In this document: piece after piece, positions 35,998 to 45,392 of the stretch
How positions within the stretch are numbered: position 1 is the stretch's first letter
Layout: each line of letters starts with the position of its first letter
Assembly: GCA_025454875.1 (NCBI GenBank)
Contig: JALONP010000019.1
Coordinates: 1-53,803, forward strand
Length of the DNA stretch: 53,803 nt
DNA from: Bacteroidia bacterium
GTDB taxonomy: Bacteria > Bacteroidota > Bacteroidia > UKL13-3
Direction of reading: 5' to 3'
The notes under the pieces: generated by a model
Databases searched by the model: none
Told to the model about the DNA's origin: nothing
What the model saw: only the letters and a program-made list of their open reading frames with translations
Program-made: the position numbers and the translations under genes

Positions 35998-36030
35998 AAC
36001 CGCAACTGGGAAACTGGTTGCGGTTTTATT
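35998..36030. terminator. Bidirectional terminator between dnaK and the PBP1-fold gene
   Basis: AACCGCAAC pairs with GTTGCGGTT across a 10-nt loop, and a T-rich run follows on the plus strand. Both convergent genes stop within 25 bases of it, so it can serve both. Confidence 0.75.
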
Positions 36031-37144
36031 TTTTAAGTTGTTCCCATTTAAAATCTTTTAAACGCAATAAGTGTACATACTCGTTTTGATATCCACCCTT
36101 TTCATCAATTTGACGAATAGAAAAAACAGTATGCAAAGCTGGTACTTGCTCTGACTCTAGCTTCGGCAACATTTTTTTGGAGCCATACGCATTTAACTTA
36201 CTGATAAAGAATAAGGCTTGGTCGTAACCTTTAAATGCTGCTTCCGTTGGTTCGGTAAAAAAACGTTCGCGGTATGCGCTGATGAATGCTTTAACTGCCT
36301 CGTTCGCATAATCAACATAGTAACCTGTAACCAAATGAACATGGCACTGTTCCCAAAGCAAGTAACTACTGTTCTTAAAATCAAGCCATTGTGGAAAACC
36401 ATATACCGAAACATGGTGCAATAAACTGGTATCACTCAGTTGCTGAAGTATTTTATTAACTGTTTTTTCAGTTGCAGTCGGAATCACAATATGAACTGAA
36501 CCTTTGTGTTTTAAATATGGTACCAAGTCGGTGGGCTTATTTGCATCAACGAATTTAACTTTCACCAATTTGGAAATATTTTTTTGGATAGCTTCTGTTA
36601 TCGTTTTGTCCATTAACGATTGGTCGTTTACCACCACCAATAAACCAGAGTCTGCATGGTTCTGGTTAAAATATTGGGCCATGAAACTTCCATATCTGGC
36701 CAAACCCGGATTGGCCGAAACCCAATTGGGTTCATTAATTTTGGTTTTAGAAAACGTCATTAGAGGCGAAACTTGAACTACTTCCTTGCCCTTCAAAAAT
36801 GAACTCATCACCTTGTTGCCCCCTTGCAAAACAGGTCCAAGAATCAATTGGGCTTCTTTGGCAGCCGGCAATTTTAGCTGTCGTGTTAATGCAAGACTAT
36901 CGTTTTCGGTATCAAGTACGGTTAGTTTTACACGAATATTGATTTTATCTAATGTATCCAGCGCAAGCAACGCGCCTTGATAATACTCGCGGCACAATGT
37001 GCCTAACTGCTCATTTGGGTGGTTCGGGTTTTCTAAAAGTTGATTGCTGCAAAATGGCATTAACATAACCACTTTGTTAGGATCAGACTGAGCAATTGCA
37101 CCTATTGGCAATACCATCAAAAGCAATAAAATCAACCTTATCAT
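36026..37144 (-). CDS. Periplasmic binding protein (PBP1/LivK-like fold) encoded after guaA
   Basis: The protein has 372 residues. The signal peptide (1-18) precedes a two-lobed type 1 periplasmic-binding fold: VVMLMPFC at the start, YYQGALLALDTL, LILGPVLQGGNK, then GLLVVVNDQS and FKGYDQALFFISKL. Bacteroidota have such proteins, often with LysM domains, and their ligand is not known. They resemble both amino-acid ABC binding proteins and LpoA. There is no transporter gene nearby. It starts 16 bases after guaA and is probably cotranscribed with it. Confidence 0.75.
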   Translation of the reverse strand: MIRLILLLLMVLPIGAIAQSDPNKVVMLMPFCSNQLLENPNHPNEQLGTLCREYYQGALLALDTLDKINIRVKLTVLDTENDSLALTRQLKLPAAKEAQLILGPVLQGGNKVMSSFLKGKEVVQVSPLMTFSKTKINEPNWVSANPGLARYGSFMAQYFNQNHADSGLLVVVNDQSLMDKTITEAIQKNISKLVKVKFVDANKPTDLVPYLKHKGSVHIVIPTATEKTVNKILQQLSDTSLLHHVSVYGFPQWLDFKNSSYLLWEQCHVHLVTGYYVDYANEAVKAFISAYRERFFTEPTEAAFKGYDQALFFISKLNAYGSKKMLPKLESEQVPALHTVFSIRQIDEKGGYQNEYVHLLRLKDFKWEQLKK

Positions 37145-37160
37145 ATACCGAAGATACTAT

Positions 37161-38687
37161 TTATTCCCATTCGATGGTAGCTGGTGGCTTTGAACTGATA
37201 TCATATACCACACGGTTGATCCCTTTTACTTTATTGATGATTTTATTCGACACCTCTGCCAAAAAATTATATGGTAAATGGCACCAATCTGCTGTCATTC
37301 CATCAACTGAAGTCACTGCTCTTAAGCAAATAACATGCTGGTAAGTGCGTTCATCACCCATTACACCAACTGACTGTACAGGTAAGAATATGGCTCCAGC
37401 TTGCCATACTTGATTGTATAGGCTATGCTCTTTTAAACTATCAATAAAAATGGCATCGGCCTCTTGTAGTATCGAAACTTTTTCTTCGGTAATTTCTCCT
37501 AAAATACGAATAGCAAGACCTGGACCAGGAAATGGGTGGCGCCCCAAAATAAGCGGATCTATTCCAAGTGTAGTACCAACTGCCCTAACTTCATCTTTAA
37601 AAAGGGAGCGCAATGGTTCCACAATTTTGAGGTTCATTTTTTCGGGCAAACCACCAACATTGTGATGAGATTTAATGGTTGCCGAAGGACCTTTTACGCT
37701 CACCGACTCTATTACATCTGGGTAAATGGTTCCTTGTGCCAACCAAGTAGCGCCTTCAATTTTTTTTGCTTCTTCTTCAAAAACTTCAATAAATACCCGG
37801 CCAATTGTTTTACGTTTTTCTTCAGGGTCGGTTTTGCCTTTAAGTGCATCCCAAAAGCGGTGGCGTGCGTCCACGCCAATTACATTTAAGTTCATGTGTT
37901 TGTAAGCTTTCAATACACTTTCAAACTCGTTTTTGCGTAACAAACCGTTATCAATAAAGATTCCTGTTAAGTTTTTACCGATTGCCTTATCTAGCAATAC
38001 AGCAGCCACAGAAGAATCAACACCTCCAGATAAACCTAAGATTACTTTATCAGACCCTAACTTTGATTGCAGTTCAGCGGTTGTTACTTCAATAAAATGT
38101 TGTGGGTTCCAATTTTGGCTCAACCCTGCCACTTCCTTTACAAAATTTTCGAGCAACTTTTTTCCGTCAAGGCTATGAGTAACTTCAGGGTGAAACTGAA
38201 TTGCATATGTTGGCTCGTTTGCTATTTTAAAAGCAGCCACTTTTACATCAGCAGTACTTGCAATCACATCGAAGCCAGCAGGTATTTGCTGAATGGTGTC
38301 TCCATGGCTCATCCAAACTTGTGATTGAGCTTCAATTCCTTTTAACAACAAATCATCATTAACAGTTGTTAAAATGGCCCTTCCATATTCACGCGTTTTT
38401 GATGGAGCTACAATCCCTCCATTTTGTTTTGCCAACAATTGGGCTCCATAACATACACCTAGTAATGGCAATTTGCCTCTAATCCCTGATAAATCTATAT
38501 CAGGTAAAATACCATCATTTACCGAGTAAGGACTTCCTGATAAAATAACAGCCTTGGTATCACTGCCAATTTCAGGCAAATGGGTACAGGGGTGAATTTC
38601 AGAATAAACATTGAGTTCGCGGAGCCTGCGAGCAATTAATTGTGTGTATTGTGAACCAAAATCAACAATCAGAACTTTTTCTTCCAT
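37161..38687 (-). CDS. guaA: GMP synthase (glutamine-hydrolysing)
   Basis: The protein (508 residues) converts XMP to GMP with ATP and glutamine. The class I glutamine amidotransferase domain (about 1-190) has the nucleophile Cys79 in [11 protein letters not shown] and the His-Glu pair in [10 protein letters not shown]. The ATP-pyrophosphatase domain has the PP-loop [16 protein letters not shown]. The C-terminal dimerisation domain ends [10 protein letters not shown], the family's usual end. The PBP1-fold gene follows. Confidence 0.97.
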   Translation of the reverse strand: MEEKVLIVDFGSQYTQLIARRLRELNVYSEIHPCTHLPEIGSDTKAVILSGSPYSVNDGILPDIDLSGIRGKLPLLGVCYGAQLLAKQNGGIVAPSKTREYGRAILTTVNDDLLLKGIEAQSQVWMSHGDTIQQIPAGFDVIASTADVKVAAFKIANEPTYAIQFHPEVTHSLDGKKLLENFVKEVAGLSQNWNPQHFIEVTTAELQSKLGSDKVILGLSGGVDSSVAAVLLDKAIGKNLTGIFIDNGLLRKNEFESVLKAYKHMNLNVIGVDARHRFWDALKGKTDPEEKRKTIGRVFIEVFEEEAKKIEGATWLAQGTIYPDVIESVSVKGPSATIKSHHNVGGLPEKMNLKIVEPLRSLFKDEVRAVGTTLGIDPLILGRHPFPGPGLAIRILGEITEEKVSILQEADAIFIDSLKEHSLYNQVWQAGAIFLPVQSVGVMGDERTYQHVICLRAVTSVDGMTADWCHLPYNFLAEVSNKIINKVKGINRVVYDISSKPPATIEWE

Positions 38688-38836
38688 ATTTGGGCAGCGA
38701 ATTTCAATAAAAAGGTTTACAATTTTGCATGTATCCTCCGATATATTTTGCCTTTTAAATCACACTCTTATTTGCAGTTGATGGATATTTTATGAAATTT
38801 ATATAACTAACAATCAAACATTTAAACAAATAAAAC

Positions 38837-38877
38837 GAATAAATATTCAACTAAATATAGTAAATGAATAATTATTC
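38837..38877. promoter_or_regulatory. Two GAATA-N2-TATTC operator candidates upstream of the TetR gene
   Basis: GAATA-AA-TATTC (38837-38848) and GAATA-AT-TATTC (38866-38877) are 29 bases apart, close to three helix turns. The second lies just before the -7 box at 38882, where a bound repressor would block transcription. This is the usual arrangement for self-control by a TetR protein. Confidence 0.45.
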
Positions 38878-38881
38878 GACT

Positions 38882-38889
38882 TACATTTG
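38882..38889 (+). promoter_or_regulatory. Candidate -7 box of the TetR-SDR operon
   Basis: TACATTTG fully matches TAnnTTTG and lies 17 bases before the ATG at 38907. No clear -33 element is visible. Confidence 0.45.
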
Positions 38890-38906
38890 TACATTATTTT
38901 ACAACA

Positions 38907-39482
38907 ATGCCTAAACCAAAAGATGAACAAAAACTAGCTGCCATTCATTTACAAACGATGAGGCTAGTAAACACAACTGGTTTTGCTGCTTTAAAAATGG
39001 CCGATGTGGCGCAAGCAGCTGGAATTGCTACTGGAACCTTATACGTATACTACAAGAGCAAAGAGGCCCTTATCAATGCAGTTTACCTTAACACAAAACT
39101 TGAAATAATTGATGTACTGTTGGATAATGCGCACGCCAATCCCGATTATTTTCTTACGTTTAAAAACATGTGGACCGCTTACATGCAGTATTGCATGCAA
39201 TACCCTGAGAAAATGTTGTTTGTAGAACAGTTCATTTATAGCGGCCTAATAGCAGAAGAAGTGATCGCGCAAACTGAGGCAAAGCTAATCCCACTCAATC
39301 AGTTTTTAACATATGGGCAGCAAAAGGGATTGATTAAACGAATGGATATTGAATTGATCAAAGCCCAAATGCAAGGCGCCATTACTGAAACCATTAAATT
39401 TTTAACCAAACAACAACAAACGCTTACCGCAGTGCAACTCAACGATTGTTTTGCAATGACATGGGACGCATTAAGGAGATAA
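38907..39482 (+). CDS. TetR/AcrR-family transcriptional regulator
   Basis: The protein has 191 residues. The N-terminal helix-turn-helix (about 10-55) reads VNTTGFAALKMADVAQAAGIATGTLYVYYKSKEALI, matching the TetR pattern. The rest is the helical ligand and dimer domain. It probably represses itself and the SDR gene through the two palindromes upstream. The SDR start lies 4 bases after this stop with a good Shine-Dalgarno sequence, so the two form an operon. The inducer is unknown. Confidence 0.9.
   Translation: MPKPKDEQKLAAIHLQTMRLVNTTGFAALKMADVAQAAGIATGTLYVYYKSKEALINAVYLNTKLEIIDVLLDNAHANPDYFLTFKNMWTAYMQYCMQYPEKMLFVEQFIYSGLIAEEVIAQTEAKLIPLNQFLTYGQQKGLIKRMDIELIKAQMQGAITETIKFLTKQQQTLTAVQLNDCFAMTWDALRR
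39473..39478 (+). promoter_or_regulatory. Shine-Dalgarno sequence of the SDR gene
   Basis: AAGGAG lies 8 bases before the ATG and overlaps the last codons of the TetR gene. Clear ribosome-binding sites of this kind are unusual in this window. Confidence 0.6.
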
Positions 39483-39486
39483 CAAC

Positions 39487-40266
39487 ATGAACAAACCATT
39501 CGTATTAATTACAGGAGCCTCAAATGGAATTGGGCTCGAACTCGCATTTACTTTTGCACGCAACGGCCACTCAATGGTGCTTGTTGCCCGCAACGAGGCT
39601 AAACTTCAAGAGTTGCAAACCACTTTAACAAGTAAGTATGGCGTAGAGGTATATACATTAGCCCTTGATTTGGGCAAACCAGAGGCGGCAGAAACATTGT
39701 TTGCATTTACCCAACAAAACCAACTGCATATTGAATGGTTGGTAAACAATGCTGGCTTTGGCGATTTTGGGTTGTTTCATGAATTGGATTGGAACAAGCA
39801 AGAACAAATGATTGCGGTGAATATAACTACCCTAACCCATTTATGCAGGGTGTACAGTGCTCAAATGGTTCAACACAAATCAGGTAGGATATTAAACGTG
39901 GCGTCAACAGCGGCTTTTCAGCCCGGGCCTACCATGGCTGTGTATTATGCGACCAAAGCGTATGTGCTTCATTTTAGCGAAGCTATACAGAACGAGCTTG
40001 CTCCATTTGGCATTAGCGTAACCGCATTATGTCCAGGACCAACCGAAAGTGGCTTCCAAGCAGTAGCATCTATTGAAGAAACCAAATTGGTTAAAGGCAA
40101 AAAACTGCCAACATCAAAAGAGGTTGCCGAGTATGGCTATAAAGCTATGATGAAAGGAAAAGCGGTAGCCATTCATGGAATGCAAAATTACCTAATGGCC
40201 AATTCTGTTCGACTTACACCACGGAGTATAGTGGTAAAGCTCGTCAGGTGGATTCAAGGCGTGTAA
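39487..40266 (+). CDS. Short-chain dehydrogenase/reductase
   Basis: The protein has 259 residues and a classical SDR core. TGASNGIGLEL is the nucleotide-binding glycine motif, NNAG marks the central strand, ASTAAF carries the catalytic Ser and YYATKAYVLHFSEA holds the Tyr-x-x-x-Lys pair. An Arg (LVARNEAK) after the second strand favours NADP(H). It resembles the family of DltE/YqjQ-type reductases, and the substrate is unknown. It is controlled with the TetR gene. Confidence 0.9.
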   Translation: MNKPFVLITGASNGIGLELAFTFARNGHSMVLVARNEAKLQELQTTLTSKYGVEVYTLALDLGKPEAAETLFAFTQQNQLHIEWLVNNAGFGDFGLFHELDWNKQEQMIAVNITTLTHLCRVYSAQMVQHKSGRILNVASTAAFQPGPTMAVYYATKAYVLHFSEAIQNELAPFGISVTALCPGPTESGFQAVASIEETKLVKGKKLPTSKEVAEYGYKAMMKGKAVAIHGMQNYLMANSVRLTPRSIVVKLVRWIQGV

Positions 40267-40316
40267 AATCGAGTTAACTCCTTCTTTAAAGGTTTTCAGG
40301 TGCAGCAAAGAATTGA

Positions 40317-40332
40317 TTGGCATATGAATTGA
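40317..40332 (+). promoter_or_regulatory. Sigma-54-like -24/-12 promoter of lon
   Basis: TTGGCAT, five bases, TTGA. GG (40319-40320) and GA (40331-40332) are 10 bases apart, exactly as in the dnaK candidate, which also ends TTGA. The lon start is 40 bases downstream. Confidence 0.5.
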
Positions 40333-40372
40333 AAAGGTAAGTAGCTTAACCGCTTAACGAAAAAGATACAAG

Positions 40373-42844
40373 ATGATAAACGAGCACGACACCTTTGGAA
40401 TACAACGATTTATAAGTGACGAACAAGACGGACAAGATTTTATTTCCTTGTTATCGCAGGAAGAAGAAGATGAAATGAATAAGGAAATTTTGCCCGAAAG
40501 CCTGCCAATATTGCCGCTTCGCAATACAGTATTGTTTCCGGGTGTTGTCATTCCGATTACAGTTGGGCGCGATAAATCGATTACCTTAATCAAAGAGGCT
40601 TACAAAAACAAACAGTCGATTGGGGTAGTAACCCAGTTGAATGCGCAAGTAGAAGATCCAGAGTTTGGAGATTTGTACCAAACAGGAACGGTGGCACATA
40701 TCATGAAAATGCTTCGCATGCCTGATGGAAACACAACTGTTATTATTCAAGGTAAGCGAAGGTTTAAGCTAAACCAATGCTTAAGTACGGATCCATACAT
40801 TACTGCTACGATTACAGCTATGCCAGAAGCTAAGCTCGAAATGGACAAAGAGCTGACTGCGTTGGTTTCTTCAATCAAAGATTTAGCACTTCAAATTATA
40901 GAAGTATCTCCCTACATTCCTTCTGAAGCAAGTATTGCCATTCGAAATATTGAAAGTCCAAAATTTCTAATCAATTTCATTTCATCCAATATGAATTTGG
41001 ATGTAGCCGGCAAACAAGCCATTCTTGAAATCGAAGCCTTTAAAACAAGGGGCGAAAAAGTATTGGAAAACCTTACCAAAGAACTGCAACAACTCCAGTT
41101 AAAGAATGAAATTCAGAGCAAGGTTCGCGGAGATATGGATAAGCAGCAACGCGAGTTCTTTTTGCAACAACAAATAAGGGCACTTCAAGAAGAGCTTGGG
41201 CAAGACAGCCCAGAGCGTGAAATTGAAAACATGCTGAAAAGTGCTGAAGCCAAAAAGTGGAGCGAATCAGTGCACCAAGCCTTTAAAAAGGAGGTTGAAA
41301 AATTAAGGCGAATGAACCCTATGGCGCCAGATTACTCTATGCAAACAAGCTATCTCCAAACCTTATTGGATTTACCTTGGAACGATTTTACACAAGATGA
41401 TTTTGATTTAAAACGAGCTGAACGCATTTTAAATGAAGACCATTTTGGTCTGGAAAAAATCAAAGAACGTATTTTAGAGTATTTGGCCGTGTTAAAATTA
41501 AAGGGCAATATGAAAAGCCCTATTTTGTGCTTGGTTGGTCCTCCGGGTGTTGGTAAAACTTCGTTAGGTAAATCAATTGCTAAATCACTCAATCGTAAAT
41601 ATGCGCGCATTGCATTGGGAGGACTACATGACGAAAGTGAAATTCGTGGACACCGCAGAACTTATATTGGCGCAATGCCAGGAAGAATTATTCAAAACCT
41701 AAAAAAAGTGAACTCATCCAATCCTGTTTTTGTACTTGATGAAATTGACAAAATAGGAAACAGTTTTCGTGGCGACCCCTCTTCTGCCCTACTTGAGGTT
41801 TTAGATCCCGAACAAAACCATTCGTTTTATGACAACTATATTGAGATTGATTATGATTTATCGAATGTAATGTTCATTGCAACCGCTAATTCACTTGACA
41901 CCATACAACCAGCCTTGCTTGACCGAATGGAGATTATTGAGGTTAACGGATATACCCTTGAAGAAAAAATTCAAATTGCGAAAACCTATTTAATTCCAAA
42001 GCAACAAGAAAACCATGGACTCAAAAAAAATGACTTTGAGTTAACGGATACAGCACTCGAGAAAGTAATTGAAAGTTATACCCGTGAAAGTGGTGTTCGA
42101 AACTTAGAAAAACAAATTGCAGCCATCGCACGCAATGTGGCAAAGCAAAAAGTAATGTCAAAAAAAGTAAAGAAGAAAATGGATCCTGCAGCTGTTGTGG
42201 GTATTTTGGGTATAGAACGCGTAGAAAAAGAAAGCTACCAAAACAATGATACTGCAGGCGTGGTAACGGGTTTGGCTTGGACAAGTGTAGGGGGCGAGAT
42301 TTTATTTATCGAAAGCTCATTAACCAAAGGAACCGGTAAACTTACACTTACGGGTCATTTGGGTGATGTGATGAAGGAATCGGCAATTACTGCACTTACT
42401 TTTTTGAAAGCTCATTCAACCTATCTTGGAATTGAACCAACCATATTTGACAAATGGGATTTACATATACATGTGCCTGCGGGTGCTGTTCCTAAAGATG
42501 GACCTTCGGCTGGAATTACCATGCTCACCTCATTGGCATCGGTATTTACCCAACGAAAGGTAAGAGCCAAACTTGCCATGACTGGAGAGATTACCTTACG
42601 TGGCAAAGTATTGCCAATTGGAGGTGTAAAAGAGAAAATATTGGCTGCAAAACGTGCCGGTATTGAAGACATTATATTGTGCGAAGCAAACCGAAAAGAC
42701 GTGGCCGATATACATGCTGATTATATTAAAGATTTACGGTTTCATTTTGTAAACAATATGTTGGAAGTAATTGATATTGCTTTGCTTGAAGAGAAAGTGA
42801 GTGGAGCAATTGATTTGAATCCTGTAGCTGTAGACAAAAAATAA
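40373..42844 (+). CDS. lon: ATP-dependent protease Lon
   Basis: The protein has 823 residues and is a LonA protease. The N-terminal substrate domain (about 40-260) starts LPILPLRNTVLFPGVVIP. The AAA+ domain has Walker A GPPGVGKTS and Walker B VFVLDEIDKIG. The protease domain has Ser712 in PKDGPSAG and Lys755 in GGVKEK, with the 43-residue spacing of E. coli Lon. It degrades misfolded and regulatory proteins. The 35-residue N-terminal leader before the domain is acidic. The gene is transcribed alone. Confidence 0.97.
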   Translation: MINEHDTFGIQRFISDEQDGQDFISLLSQEEEDEMNKEILPESLPILPLRNTVLFPGVVIPITVGRDKSITLIKEAYKNKQSIGVVTQLNAQVEDPEFGDLYQTGTVAHIMKMLRMPDGNTTVIIQGKRRFKLNQCLSTDPYITATITAMPEAKLEMDKELTALVSSIKDLALQIIEVSPYIPSEASIAIRNIESPKFLINFISSNMNLDVAGKQAILEIEAFKTRGEKVLENLTKELQQLQLKNEIQSKVRGDMDKQQREFFLQQQIRALQEELGQDSPEREIENMLKSAEAKKWSESVHQAFKKEVEKLRRMNPMAPDYSMQTSYLQTLLDLPWNDFTQDDFDLKRAERILNEDHFGLEKIKERILEYLAVLKLKGNMKSPILCLVGPPGVGKTSLGKSIAKSLNRKYARIALGGLHDESEIRGHRRTYIGAMPGRIIQNLKKVNSSNPVFVLDEIDKIGNSFRGDPSSALLEVLDPEQNHSFYDNYIEIDYDLSNVMFIATANSLDTIQPALLDRMEIIEVNGYTLEEKIQIAKTYLIPKQQENHGLKKNDFELTDTALEKVIESYTRESGVRNLEKQIAAIARNVAKQKVMSKKVKKKMDPAAVVGILGIERVEKESYQNNDTAGVVTGLAWTSVGGEILFIESSLTKGTGKLTLTGHLGDVMKESAITALTFLKAHSTYLGIEPTIFDKWDLHIHVPAGAVPKDGPSAGITMLTSLASVFTQRKVRAKLAMTGEITLRGKVLPIGGVKEKILAAKRAGIEDIILCEANRKDVADIHADYIKDLRFHFVNNMLEVIDIALLEEKVSGAIDLNPVAVDKK

Positions 42845-43108
42845 ACTACTGTCATTCCTAGATGCACAATCACTAGTTGCGCACTACATATAACATTGCG
42901 GAACTATTGATGGCCTTCATCCTAACTCTTACTAGTTAATCAAGAGCTGTTGCTTTGGGCTCGGTCTGATTTTGTAAACTGCTAAGTGGTTTTAGTTTAG
43001 CGCTAGCACCCGTATTGATTTTTTTTGTTTAATTGTCAGCAAGTTGCATTTTATTCTGTATGTTCAAACAACTTTTGTGGCTTGAATGTAACAAACGAAT
43101 AACAAACA

Positions 43109-43651
43109 ATGGAGCAAAATCAAGATAGTGTACAAAAACAGCATGACTTTATGGTGCTTTATAAACCATTACACAATCGTTTGTGCAAGTTTGTACACAG
43201 TATGATTTGGGATAAAGAAGATGCAAAAGATATTGTGAATGAAACAGCGCTCCAAGCCTTTGAACGGTTTGATCAGATTAAAGACAAAGAGAAGTTCATG
43301 AGTTATGTTTTTTCCATAGCAGGAAACTTAGCTAAACGCAGGTACAAACTGCAAAAAGTAAAAGCGCTCTTCGACTGGGTAAAGGCCGATAACCAAGAAG
43401 CTTGGCAACACTCTGAACAAACACTTACACAATCAGAGCTTCGAAAAGCATTAGACCAGGTTCCATTTAAACAACGCAGGGCCTTGCTTTTGTTCGAAGT
43501 ATTTGGATTTAGCTACAATGAGATTTGTACAATTGAAAATTGCAGTTTATCGGCAGTTAAAACAAGAATATTCCAAGCCAAAACCAAACTTCGCCACTAC
43601 TTAGCAAATGATGAGGTACCGTTTGGCCAATTAAAATCAGTAATCGTATAA
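43109..43651 (+). CDS. ECF-type RNA polymerase sigma factor
   Basis: The protein has 180 residues. Region 2 lies at about 20-85 (LCKFVHSMIWDKEDAKDIVNET, FMSYVFSIAGNLAKRRY). Region 4 lies at about 115-165 (ALDQVPFKQRRALLLFEVFGFSYNEICTIENCSLSAVKTRIFQAKTKL). The stop TAA is followed at once by the ATG of a single-pass membrane protein, the usual place for an anti-sigma factor. The signal is unknown. Confidence 0.9.
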   Translation: MEQNQDSVQKQHDFMVLYKPLHNRLCKFVHSMIWDKEDAKDIVNETALQAFERFDQIKDKEKFMSYVFSIAGNLAKRRYKLQKVKALFDWVKADNQEAWQHSEQTLTQSELRKALDQVPFKQRRALLLFEVFGFSYNEICTIENCSLSAVKTRIFQAKTKLRHYLANDEVPFGQLKSVIV

Positions 43652-44116
43652 ATGATGAAAGTGGAAGAAGATTATCTAGATAGGTTAAAAAAACATGTGC
43701 ATCAAGATGAAGTTGGCATTGAAATGCAAGAGATTGAATCTTACATTTCAAGAAAGACTGCTCAAAGTTCGCGGGCTCGAAATGGCAAATATGCAATTGC
43801 ACTATTTGCATTGCTGTTACTTGGAGGTGGCGTTTTTCTAATGCAGTTGTTAAATAATCCGAAAACTAAACACAAACCCTCAACTGCGACAACCGCATTC
43901 GACCAAACACAACTCAAGCCGAGTATTAGCCAAAGTTCTGTTGCAAAATCTGCAATGATTAAAACAAATCACGAGCAGCCCCAATCAGTTGTACTTAAAA
44001 TGGATAATGCTTTAATAAAACCTGCAACTGAACTAATGGTTGACCTAGCAGATTATAATAATATTGCATCCCCTCTCATCGATATTGCAGACTATGAAAA
44101 TATAACTTCTCATTAA
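43652..44116 (+). CDS. Single-pass membrane protein, candidate anti-sigma factor
   Basis: The protein has 154 residues: an N-terminal helical cytoplasmic part (1-45), one membrane span (about 47-67, YAIALFALLLLGGGVFLMQLL) and an extracytoplasmic tail. The tail ends with two near copies of a DLADYNNI/DIADYENI unit. It starts on the base after the sigma-factor stop. The layout is that of anti-sigma factors, but there is no zinc-binding HxxxCxxC motif and no FecR domain, so this is by context only. Confidence 0.6.
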   Translation: MMKVEEDYLDRLKKHVHQDEVGIEMQEIESYISRKTAQSSRARNGKYAIALFALLLLGGGVFLMQLLNNPKTKHKPSTATTAFDQTQLKPSISQSSVAKSAMIKTNHEQPQSVVLKMDNALIKPATELMVDLADYNNIASPLIDIADYENITSH

Positions 44117-44128
44117 TAACTTAACGAT

Positions 44129-44677
44129 ATGAAACACTCAAAGACGCTCTTAATGGCAATATGCCTTACAACTTTATTTTCGTTTGATATTCCGGATGGC
44201 TGGTTTGTTGCCGGAAGCAAACCCAAAAGTTACGAAATGGGCTTGGCCAAAGGCGAAGGAAAAGATGGGAAAAACTGCGCGACCATTCAATCAATTGAGC
44301 CTAAAATTAAGGGATTTGGAACCTTGATGCAAAATGCCAATCCTGCACAATATTTGGGTAAAAGGGTAAAACTTTCAGGTTGGGTTAAAACCAAAGATGT
44401 AAAAAAAGGAGCTGCATTGTGGTTTAGAGTTGATCATAAAGATGAAACAGGTAAAATAAACATGCTAGGTTTTGATAATATGTGGAACAGGTTAATTAAA
44501 GGAACTACAGAATGGACTAAATATGAGCTTGTATTAGATGTTCCTAAGGAAGCAGATAATTTGGCTTATGGAGCACTGTTATCAGGTACAGGTCAAATAT
44601 GGTTTGATGAAATAACGTTAACTGAAGTTGATTCAACTGTTCAATCTACGAATCGATTGGTTCGGTCAAAAAAATGA
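44129..44677 (+). CDS. Secreted beta-sandwich protein, first of a tandem pair
   Basis: The protein has 182 residues with a signal peptide (about 1-19). The mature part begins IPDGWFVAGSKPKSYEMGLA and carries GKNCATIQS, GFGTLMQ, YLGKRVKLSGWVKTKDV, FDNMWNR and GTGQIWFDEITL. This looks like the galactose-binding-like fold found as an extra domain in some AraC-type regulators, but here it is alone and exported. The next gene encodes a close paralogue, and both lie behind the sigma and membrane protein genes with short gaps. Confidence 0.65.
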   Translation: MKHSKTLLMAICLTTLFSFDIPDGWFVAGSKPKSYEMGLAKGEGKDGKNCATIQSIEPKIKGFGTLMQNANPAQYLGKRVKLSGWVKTKDVKKGAALWFRVDHKDETGKINMLGFDNMWNRLIKGTTEWTKYELVLDVPKEADNLAYGALLSGTGQIWFDEITLTEVDSTVQSTNRLVRSKK

Positions 44678-44681
44678 AAAA

Positions 44682-45233
44682 ATGAAAAAACTAATCTTAA
44701 TTACATTGGTAAGCGTGTTGGTATGCGCATTTGAAGTCCCTAAAGGTTGGATTATTGCCGGAAGCAAGCCTACTAGTTACAACATGGGAACAGCTGTTGG
44801 TGAAGGAAGAGATGGGAAAAACTGTGCAACCATTCAATCAAAAGAAAAAATCATTGAAGGATTTGGTACCTTGATGCAGGTAATGTCGGCTGAAAAATAT
44901 TTGGGTAAACGGGTGCGCATGACAGGTTATGTTAAAACACAAAATGTGCAAAATTGGTGTGGTTTATGGATGCGTTGCGATGGCGAAAATAAAAAACAAA
45001 TGCTCGCATTTGATAACATGGAAAACAGGCGTATTACGGGAAATACAGATTGGAAAAACTATTTTATTGTGCTTGATGTTCCTGAAGCAACTTCATCAAT
45101 AGCATTTGGGGTATTGCTTGGTGGAACTGGGAAAGTTTGGTTTGATGAAATTCAATTTGAAATTGTACCCGATTCGGTTCCCACTACAGGCCGAAAATTT
45201 GGTGGCCCACAAAATTTAAGTTTTGATGAGTAA
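44682..45233 (+). CDS. Secreted beta-sandwich protein, second of a tandem pair
   Basis: The protein has 183 residues from ATG 44682, which lies 4 bases after the previous stop. An earlier in-frame ATG overlaps the previous gene by 50 bases and is not used. It has a signal peptide (about 1-15) and aligns end to end with its neighbour: GWIIAGSKPTSYNMG, GKNCATIQS, GFGTLMQ, YLGKRVRMTGYVKTQNV, LAFDNMENR and GTGKVWFDEIQF. The pair arose by tandem duplication. The ligand and role are unknown. Confidence 0.65.
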   Translation: MKKLILITLVSVLVCAFEVPKGWIIAGSKPTSYNMGTAVGEGRDGKNCATIQSKEKIIEGFGTLMQVMSAEKYLGKRVRMTGYVKTQNVQNWCGLWMRCDGENKKQMLAFDNMENRRITGNTDWKNYFIVLDVPEATSSIAFGVLLGGTGKVWFDEIQFEIVPDSVPTTGRKFGGPQNLSFDE

Positions 45234-45392
45234 TTTTTTCAAACTCAATATTGAATCCATTTAGTAGCTATTTGGGATGAATCAATTACTAATTTATTAA
45301 TACTATAACTGTTGGTTCGAGTTAAGGTTCAGTAAGATCTAAACAATTCTATCATAATGGCAGAGAACTTTTAAAGGAAACCAGTGGTTGGT

